Shown here piece by piece: positions 6,305 to 11,024 of a stretch of 11,024 nucleotides of DNA. The notes beneath the pieces are model-generated. The model was not told the DNA's origin. It did no database searches and was given only the letters and a program-made list of their open reading frames with translations. The translations under genes and the position numbers were made by a program. The stretch is from Clostridia bacterium (GTDB taxonomy: Bacteria; Bacillota; Clostridia; Oscillospirales; Butyricicoccaceae): NCBI GenBank assembly GCA_017396925.1, contig JAFQKM010000076.1:1-11024 (forward strand), written 5' to 3'. Position 1 is the stretch's first letter; the number at the start of each line of letters is the position of its first letter.

Positions 6305-7390
6305 TTAAGCCTTGTAGAACATATACTCGGTGACTTCGGCCTCGACCTTGCGGCCGCGGACGATAACATCGACATGGTCGCCCAGCTCGACCGAGCCGTT
6401 CTCGACCAGTGCCATGGCGCAGGACTGCTTGAGATAGGGGCAGAAAGTGCCGGAGGTTGTCATACCGATCTGGACGTCGCCCTTCATGACCTCCTGATGC
6501 TCGCGGATGATGCCGCGGCCGATGGCCTTGAGGCCGATGCGCTTGCGTGCGGGTGTGCCCTTGTCGAGCAGGGCTTGCTTGCCGATAAACTCGGGCTTAT
6601 CCATCTTGACCGCCCATTCCAGGCCGGCTTCGAGGGGAGAGATGTCGTCGGTCATTTCATGGCCGTAAAGGGGCATGCCGGCTTCCAGACGCAGGGTGTC
6701 GCGTGCGCCCAGGCCGCAGGGGATCAGGCCGTATTCCTTGCCGGCTTCCAGCAGCAGGTTCCACAGCTTGACGCCGTCTTCGGCAGCACAGTAGAGCTCA
6801 TAGCCGAAGGAGCCGGTGTAGCCGGTGCGGGAGATCAGGCAGTCGACGCCGCCGACGTTGACTTTGCCCGGTGTGAAGGTGTAATACTTCTTGGGTGCCA
6901 GTTCGGCAGGGATCAGGGAAGCCAGGACTTCCTTGGCCTTGGGACCCTGCAGAGCAACCTGTGCGGTCTGCTCGGAGAGGTCGGTCATGACAGTATCGGG
7001 CAGCAGGTTGGCGCGCATATGAGCGGCATCCTTTTCGTGGTTGGCAGCATTGACAACGGCCAGATAGGCATTTTCAGCTACGCGGTAAACGATCAGATCA
7101 TCAACAACGCCGCCGTTTTCGTTGCACATGGCGCTGTAGCGGACGCGGCCGACAGCCATGCCTGTCAGATCATTGGTGATGATGTGGTTGAGGCTGGCCA
7201 GGGCGCCGGGGCCCTCGAACAGCAGCTCGGCCATGTGGGAAACATCAAAGAGGCCGCAACCCTCGCGAACGGCATTGTGCTCGGCGATAACGCCGGTGGG
7301 ATACTCGACGGGCAGCAGGTAGCCTGCGAAGGGAACAATCTTACCTCCAAGGGCAACATGCTGGTCGTAAAGCGGGGTTTTCTTTTCCAT
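6305..7390 (-). CDS. gcvT: Aminomethyltransferase (glycine cleavage system T protein)
   Basis: A 361-residue tetrahydrofolate-dependent enzyme. It takes the aminomethyl group from lipoyl-GcvH, forms 5,10-methylenetetrahydrofolate and releases ammonia. The N-terminus (TPLYDQHVALGGKIVPFAG) is typical. FDVSHMAE is at 48-55, the catalytic aspartate lies in GGVVDDLIVYR (Asp97/98), and VVNAANHEKD (112-121) and SRTGYTGSFGYEL in the second half are family marks. Length is standard. The start is ATG 7388-7390, with an AAAGGATG-type site (about 7398-7405) upstream. It is the first gene of the operon, directly behind the glycine riboswitch and its terminator, so it and all downstream genes are expected to respond to glycine. 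Confidence 0.97.
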   Translation of the reverse strand: MEKKTPLYDQHVALGGKIVPFAGYLLPVEYPTGVIAEHNAVREGCGLFDVSHMAELLFEGPGALASLNHIITNDLTGMAVGRVRYSAMCNENGGVVDDLIVYRVAENAYLAVVNAANHEKDAAHMRANLLPDTVMTDLSEQTAQVALQGPKAKEVLASLIPAELAPKKYYTFTPGKVNVGGVDCLISRTGYTGSFGYELYCAAEDGVKLWNLLLEAGKEYGLIPCGLGARDTLRLEAGMPLYGHEMTDDISPLEAGLEWAVKMDKPEFIGKQALLDKGTPARKRIGLKAIGRGIIREHQEVMKGDVQIGMTTSGTFCPYLKQSCAMALVENGSVELGDHVDVIVRGRKVEAEVTEYMFYKA

Positions 7391-7441
7391 TATGGCTCAT
7401 CCTTTCTTTTGTTCAGATCGAAAGTAGAAAAAATAACAAAC

Positions 7442-7475
7442 AAAAAAGACGCACTTGCTTATTGAAGTGCGCCTC
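7442..7475 (-). terminator. Riboswitch-controlled terminator in the gcv leader
   Basis: On the minus strand, 7475-7465 (GAGGCGCACTT) pairs with 7456-7446 (AAGTGCGTCTT) through 11 pairs, two of them G-U, around an eight-base loop. The U-tract follows at 7447-7442. It sits about 50 bases before the gcvT start. Its first three bases (GAG, 7475-7473) are also the 3' end of the aptamer 2 closing stem, so ligand-bound aptamer and complete terminator stem compete for the same bases. Confidence 0.88.
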
Positions 7476-7620
7476 TGTCCTTTTGCCTGAAAGATGATGT
7501 CTTCTTCGGCGCTAATTTAATAGCTCTCCAGAGTGTCGTCAGATCTCCGTCCTTTTGCCTGAGAGTTTTGCCCCTTCGGCGCTGCTGCATGGGAAAGCAG
7601 TCTCTAAAGAGATCGTCATC
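7473..7620 (-). promoter_or_regulatory. Tandem glycine riboswitch (two aptamers)
   Basis: Two consecutive glycine aptamers lie in the gcvT leader. Aptamer 1 spans 7614-7542, closed by GATCTC/GAGATC, and contains GCGCCGAAGGGGCAA (7582-7568), CTCTC, and AGGCAAAAGGAC (7560-7549). Aptamer 2 spans 7533-7473, closed by CTCTG/CAGAG, and contains GGAGAG, GCGCCGAAG (7512-7504), CTTTC, and AGGCAAAAGGAC (7488-7477). These are the conserved core elements of the family. The linker (CTGACGACA, about 7542-7533) and the leader before aptamer 1 (ATGA, about 7619-7616) look like the elements that form the kink-turn described for tandem glycine riboswitches. The overlap of the aptamer 2 closing stem with the terminator predicts that glycine prevents termination, as in other Firmicute gcvT leaders. 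Confidence 0.96.
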
Positions 7621-7660
7621 CGAACCGTAATTCAGTTTGTGTCTTTCTTACCTATGTATA

Positions 7661-7689
7661 AGTATAAAAGAGGCAACGGAAAAAAGCAA
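7661..7689 (-). promoter_or_regulatory. Probable sigma-A promoter of the gcv operon
   Basis: On the minus strand TTGCTT (7689-7684) and TATACT (7666-7661) are spaced by 17 bases, about 45 bases before the first riboswitch aptamer. TATACT matches the -10 consensus at five of six positions; the -35 match is weaker (three of six). Transcription would start near 7653, giving a leader of about 260 bases. The stretch 7620-7890 is AT-rich and holds no credible gene. Confidence 0.6.
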
Positions 7690-7824
7690 TTTGGGATATT
7701 TAACGATTTCTTAATAAAATAATTGTGAGGAATTGACGATAAACAGAATGAAATATAGATAAAAACTATCAAAAATGCTGGATTTATAGAAGGCGTTGGA
7801 ACAAAATGACATTCCTTTACCATA

Positions 7825-7853
7825 TTGCGTTCATGGCATAAATGGTGTAAAAT
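7825..7853 (+). promoter_or_regulatory. Probable promoter of the gamma-glutamyltransferase-family gene
   Basis: TTGCGT (7825-7830) and TAAAAT (7848-7853) are spaced by 17 bases. The -10 matches consensus at five of six positions and the -35 at three of six. A start near 7860 would leave a leader of about 30 bases containing the AAAGGAG ribosome binding site (7877-7883). A second possible -35 (TTGACG, 7733-7738) has no well-spaced -10 (TATAGA at 15 bases only). No clear operator palindrome is visible. Confidence 0.55.
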
Positions 7854-7890
7854 TATGATGGTTAAATTTTTATGATAAAGGAGAATCGCA

Positions 7891-9498
7891 ATGTTTGAGT
7901 TTGGATCCTATCCTTTCCCCTCCAAGCGTTTTGTTAAATATGCCATCAACGGCATGTGCGCAACCTCCCACCATCTGGCTGCACAGGCCGGCGTAGACGT
8001 CATGCGCAAGGGCGGCAACGCCTTTGACGCCGCCATCGCTGCTGCCACCTGCCTGACCGTCCTCGAGCCCCAGTCCAACGGCATCGGCGCCGATGCCTTC
8101 GCCATCATCTGGCACAAGGGCAAGATCTACGGTCTCAATTCTTCCGGCTACATGGGCCGCCGCTTCTCGCTGGAAGCTGCCAAGGCCAAGGGCTGGGAGA
8201 CCAAGCTGCCTGTCTATGGCTTCGGTCCCGTCACCGTTCCTGGCGCACCGGCCGCATGGGCTGCCGTTAATCAGCGCTTCGGCCGTCTGCCGCTGAGCGA
8301 GGTCATGGCGCCCGCCATCAACTATGCCGCCAACGGTCAGGCCGCCACACAGGGCTTGCACGATATGATGAAGCTCTTCTCGGGCCGCCTCAAGGATCAG
8401 CTGGAGAATGCGCCCGAGTGTGCAAGCTGGTTTGATTGCTTCATGCCCGAGGGCCGTGTGCCCGAAGTTGGCGAGATCTACCGCAATCCCGACCAGGCCA
8501 AGACCCTGCAGGACATTGCCGACACCAATGCCGAGAGCTTCTATCGCGGCAACCTGGCCGATCAGATCGCCGCTTATTCCGATAAGTTCGGCGGCTGGAT
8601 CACCAAGGAAGACCTGGAAGCCTACCAGCCCGAGTGGGTCGATCCCGTCTGCGTCAACTACCGCGGCTATGATGTATGGGAGCTGCCTCCCAACGGCCAG
8701 GGCATCGTTGCACTGATGGCCCTCAATATCCTCAAGAACTTCGAGCCTTCGAGAGGCGACGTCGCCAGCTTCCATCGCGAGATCGAGGCTCTCAAACTGG
8801 CCTTTGCCGATGGCCAGCGCTATATCGCCGACCCCAGACACATGGAAGTCTCGGTTGCCGATCTGCTGTCTCCCGCTTACGGCCTCGACCGCAGCAAGCT
8901 GATCCGCGATCATGCCATCCTGCCCGAATGCGGCAAGCCTAAGGCCTCCGGCACCGTCTATATGTGCGCTGCCGATAACGAGGGCAACATGATCTCCTTC
9001 ATCCAGTCCAACTACCGCGGCTTCGGCTCGGGCGTTGTCGTTCCCGGCACAGGCATCGGCCTGCAGAACCGCGGCGAAGGCTTCAGCCTGAATCCCGATC
9101 ATCCCAACTGTGCCGCCGTCGGCAAGAAGCCCTATCACACCATCATCCCCGGCTTCCTCACCAAGGGCAACGAGGCCGTCGGCCCCTTCGGCGTCATGGG
9201 CGGCTTCATGCAGCCCCAGGGCCATATGCAGGTCATGCTCGATTATATCGATAAGGGCATGAATCCCCAGGCCTGCCTCGACGCACCCAGATGGCAGTGG
9301 ACCGAGGGCATGAAGGTCTCCTTCGAGCCTGCATTCCCCGAATACATGGTCGAGGCCCTCAAGGCCCGCGGCCACAACATCTCCATCGATCTCAACCCCG
9401 GCTCCTTCGGCCGCGGCCAGATCATCTTCAATACCGGCAAGGGCACATTGATGGGTGCAACCGAGCCGAGATGCGAAGGCGCCGTTCAGGCCTGGTAA
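7891..9498 (+). CDS. Gamma-glutamyltransferase family protein (YwrD-like, cytoplasmic)
   Basis: A 535-residue Ntn-hydrolase precursor of the gamma-glutamyltransferase family, which cleaves or transfers gamma-glutamyl groups from glutathione and similar compounds after self-cleavage before a threonine. The N-terminal half shows GMCATSHHLAAQAG, VMRKGGNAFDAAIAA and EPQSNGIGADAFA. The predicted cleavage site and nucleophile is Thr355 in ASGTVYMCAADNEGN. Downstream are QSNYRGFGSG, LQNRGEGFSLN, the oxyanion region MGGFMQPQGH, NPQACLDAPRW, and the ending FGRGQIIFN. Secreted family members usually begin the small subunit with TTH; here it is TVY, which I recall as normal for the YwrD-like branch. There is no signal peptide or membrane segment, so it should act in the cytoplasm, unlike classical periplasmic or extracellular enzymes. 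AAAGGAG (7877-7883) lies seven bases before the ATG. The gene appears monocistronic. The substrate is not predictable from sequence; a link to glycine through Cys-Gly turnover is only speculation. Confidence 0.9.
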   Translation: MFEFGSYPFPSKRFVKYAINGMCATSHHLAAQAGVDVMRKGGNAFDAAIAAATCLTVLEPQSNGIGADAFAIIWHKGKIYGLNSSGYMGRRFSLEAAKAKGWETKLPVYGFGPVTVPGAPAAWAAVNQRFGRLPLSEVMAPAINYAANGQAATQGLHDMMKLFSGRLKDQLENAPECASWFDCFMPEGRVPEVGEIYRNPDQAKTLQDIADTNAESFYRGNLADQIAAYSDKFGGWITKEDLEAYQPEWVDPVCVNYRGYDVWELPPNGQGIVALMALNILKNFEPSRGDVASFHREIEALKLAFADGQRYIADPRHMEVSVADLLSPAYGLDRSKLIRDHAILPECGKPKASGTVYMCAADNEGNMISFIQSNYRGFGSGVVVPGTGIGLQNRGEGFSLNPDHPNCAAVGKKPYHTIIPGFLTKGNEAVGPFGVMGGFMQPQGHMQVMLDYIDKGMNPQACLDAPRWQWTEGMKVSFEPAFPEYMVEALKARGHNISIDLNPGSFGRGQIIFNTGKGTLMGATEPRCEGAVQAW

Positions 9499-9504
9499 AA
9501 GGTC

Positions 9505-9635
9505 TGGGTGAAGAAACGCTTCGCTGGTTTCTTCATCCCAAAAGGTGCCGGCGTGCGCGCCGGATTTCGTCGGTTTCCTGCGGGAAACAGCGACGGGTTA
9601 CGGTGTTATTCGTCGGCGCATGTCCGTCGAATAAC
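9505..9635 (+). other. Run of four hairpins after the gamma-glutamyltransferase-family gene
   Basis: Four stems follow one another without a reading frame: 9505-9517 with 9527-9540 (13 bp, one bulged T); 9548-9553 with 9558-9563 (CCGGCG/CGCCGG, TGCG loop); 9568-9578 with 9583-9595 (5 + 6 bp with a two-base bulge, TGCG loop); and 9605-9612 with 9628-9635 (8 bp, then a T-T mismatch and CGG/CCG). None has a U-tract; the terminator comes only at 9662. Stems 3 and 4 share TTCGTCGG (9566-9573 and 9609-9616). CGACGG (9591-9596) could alternatively pair with CCGTCG (9624-9629). This may be a folded 3' untranslated region, a small RNA, or a short palindromic repeat element. The pairings are visible; the role is unknown. 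Confidence 0.5.
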
Positions 9636-9661
9636 GGATTGATAAATGCATTAGCGCAATT

Positions 9662-9697
9662 AAAAAACACCATCGGTTTAATCCGATGGTGTTTTTT
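9662..9697. terminator. Bidirectional intrinsic terminator between convergent genes
   Basis: A perfect 15-bp stem (9662-9676 with 9683-9697) with a six-base loop is flanked by A6 on one side and T6 on the other, so it can end transcripts in both directions. It serves the gamma-glutamyltransferase-family gene on the plus strand. It also serves the unknown gene on the minus strand, whose stop codon (9701-9699) is just one base away from the stem. Confidence 0.95.
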
Positions 9698-9698
9698 G

Positions 9699-11024
9699 TT
9701 ACCATGATACGCTCAGATAGTTTTCATCGTCATAGGGGTTGAGGCTGTCGAAATGGATGCGGTAGTCGTATTGATAATGATAACGGTCGTGTTCGCGGCC
9801 ATTGTCGCGGTCGTTGAGGTCGAGGCCGATGCGACCGGTATAGGCCAATCCTGCGGCGTCAAAGATCAGCAGATAATAATCGCAGTTTTCATAGAAATTG
9901 ATGGGGTAGACAATGGCCAGACGCTCGCCGTTCCAGCTGTAGTCAAGGCCGTTCCATGTGTAGAAAGAGCCGTATTCGTTCAGCGCCGTCAGGTAATCGC
10001 CGATGGTCTGTACAGCCAGCGCGCCCGAAGCATCGGGGGCGAGGAAGGTCATGCAGCTGCCGCCGTTTAAGAGGACGCCGGTCTCGTCGGTCATCAGGTC
10101 GGTCATGTGTACCGTGCCGCCCTCCATGTGATGCTGGGGCAGCTCGATGGTCTGCAGCTTTTCCATGGAAGGCAGGGCATAAACATCGAGATACTGCATG
10201 CCGTCCTTGCCATAGAGCAGGTAAAGCTCGGTCTGGTCGGGGTGGACGTCGATGCCCGAAACGTCAATGTCGGTGGACAGGGGGATGGCCAGTTCGATGG
10301 GGTCACGGCCCTCGGGGGTCCGCAGCACACCGGCACTGTTGGGGGCCAGCGGTGTGATGTAGATGCCGTAGCCGTCCTTGATGTGGCTGGTGTCGAGGGG
10401 CGTCAGGCCGTTATAGATCGAGAAGGTGAAATAAAAGCCGTGGTCGGTATAGGTGCTGTAGGTGCCCAACTGGAAGTCGGTCTCGCCGACCGTCTGCATA
10501 TTGACGTCACAGGCGTCGCCCATGGCATTGGTCTCGACGTTGACGGCCACCGCATGATCGGGATGGACGGGGAACTTGAAATAATCATTGAGGAAAGCCT
10601 GTTCCTCTTCCGAGTCCAGATGCCAGCGGACATTGTTGCTTTCAGAGGGCAGACGGATATCGGAATGGATGGTGTAGTAATCGTAGAAATCAGCCAGACG
10701 GTAGACCTTGGAACATTTTTCATTCTTGCCCATTTCGGCGGCCAGCGCAGCGGCAGGTTTGAACATATGCATGCCCTCTTCCTCTTCAAAATCGATCGAT
10801 CCGGAGGAGGTCATGCCAACACCCGAAAAGCTGCTTAGCTGGAAATACCCCGATTCGCCGGTGGAGTGGCCGCGCTCTTCGGTATAGAAGAAGTCGATGT
10901 CGGTATCGCCGCCGACGGTGTGGAAGATATCCCAGTAGAGATGGTTGTCCATGGTGGCGCGCATGGAAGTCGATGCGCCGATGGCGGCGGTCGGGTCGCC
11001 GTAAAGGGTCTCGGCCACCACCGA
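9699..11024 (-). CDS. Unrecognised protein with beta-propeller-like C-terminus (5' end outside window)
   Basis: The last 441 codons of a gene entering from the right edge; the frame is open through base 11024 and stops at TAA 9701-9699. I do not recognise the family. The visible part is rich in Asp, Glu, Tyr and Gly, with an acidic run (FEEEEG) and no membrane segment. Residues ~250-295 read like a blade of a WD40/YVTN-type beta-propeller (VHPDQTELYLLYG, then LDVYALPSMEKLQTIELP). Similar pieces follow (LLNGGSCMTFLAPD; WNGERLAIVYP, then DYYLLIFDAAGLAYTGRI). The N-terminal visible part contains YWDIFHTVGGDTDIDFFY and has no motif I know. Composition suggests an extracytoplasmic or lipoprotein-type domain, but the N-terminus that would show a signal is missing. 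Base composition and codon use resemble the neighbours, so there is no sign of recent transfer. Function unknown. Confidence 0.8.
   Translation of the reverse strand, partial: SVVAETLYGDPTAAIGASTSMRATMDNHLYWDIFHTVGGDTDIDFFYTEERGHSTGESGYFQLSSFSGVGMTSSGSIDFEEEEGMHMFKPAAALAAEMGKNEKCSKVYRLADFYDYYTIHSDIRLPSESNNVRWHLDSEEEQAFLNDYFKFPVHPDHAVAVNVETNAMGDACDVNMQTVGETDFQLGTYSTYTDHGFYFTFSIYNGLTPLDTSHIKDGYGIYITPLAPNSAGVLRTPEGRDPIELAIPLSTDIDVSGIDVHPDQTELYLLYGKDGMQYLDVYALPSMEKLQTIELPQHHMEGGTVHMTDLMTDETGVLLNGGSCMTFLAPDASGALAVQTIGDYLTALNEYGSFYTWNGLDYSWNGERLAIVYPINFYENCDYYLLIFDAAGLAYTGRIGLDLNDRDNGREHDRYHYQYDYRIHFDSLNPYDDENYLSVSW

Noticed and set aside
7632..7823. A 63-codon minus-strand open frame in the AT-rich region upstream of the riboswitch
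   Set aside because: It has no ribosome binding site, covers the predicted gcv promoter, and its hydrophobic composition follows from AT-rich sequence.
7870..9375. A 501-codon minus-strand open frame opposite the gamma-glutamyltransferase-family gene
   Set aside because: Same strand-mirror effect; the plus-strand protein has family motifs along its whole length and its own promoter and ribosome binding site.
1..11024. CRISPR arrays, insertion sequences, prophage genes, tRNA or rRNA genes
   Set aside because: No regularly spaced repeats, transposase or integrase motifs, terminal inverted repeats, tRNA cloverleaf or rRNA sequence was seen on either strand.

Overview
The window looks like chromosomal DNA of an anaerobic, GC-rich member of the Clostridia (Firmicutes). 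The pointers are an [FeFe]-hydrogenase tail, a two-subunit glycine decarboxylase (GcvPA/GcvPB), a tandem glycine riboswitch, strong AGGAGG-type ribosome binding sites, and AT-rich promoter regions between GC-rich genes. A Ruminococcaceae/Oscillospiraceae-type gut bacterium would fit, but that placement is an inference from general style and not a sequence match.

Layout: (1) 1-328, plus strand: the 3' end of an [FeFe]-hydrogenase-like gene. (2) 329-601: a hairpin-rich spacer ending in two back-to-back intrinsic terminators that separate the convergent hydrogenase and gcv transcripts. (3) 7689 down to 555, minus strand: one operon, in the order promoter, tandem glycine riboswitch with terminator, gcvT, gcvH, gcvPA, gcvPB, lipoate-protein ligase, dihydrolipoyl dehydrogenase, terminator. 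(4) 7620-7890: AT-rich divergent promoter region. (5) 7891-9498, plus strand: a cytoplasmic gamma-glutamyltransferase-family protein of the YwrD type. (6) 9499-9698: four consecutive hairpins and then a perfect 15-bp bidirectional terminator. (7) 9699-11024, minus strand: the C-terminal 441 residues of an unrecognised protein with a beta-propeller-like end, running off the window.

The central operon is a complete, self-contained glycine cleavage system. GcvPA/GcvPB (P-protein) decarboxylates glycine and loads the aminomethyl group onto lipoyl-GcvH. GcvT passes the one-carbon unit to tetrahydrofolate and releases ammonia. The dihydrolipoyl dehydrogenase (L-protein) reoxidises the lipoyl arm. 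The lipoate ligase supplies the lipoyl group to GcvH. The riboswitch in the leader senses the substrate, and its aptamer 2 closing stem overlaps the foot of the terminator, so glycine most likely turns the operon on.

I do not see a clearly new biological system. The parts most worth a second look are the structured non-coding stretches at 313-489 and 9505-9635, a possible alternative fold of the operon terminator, an internal hairpin before the lipoate ligase, and the unidentified protein at the right edge.
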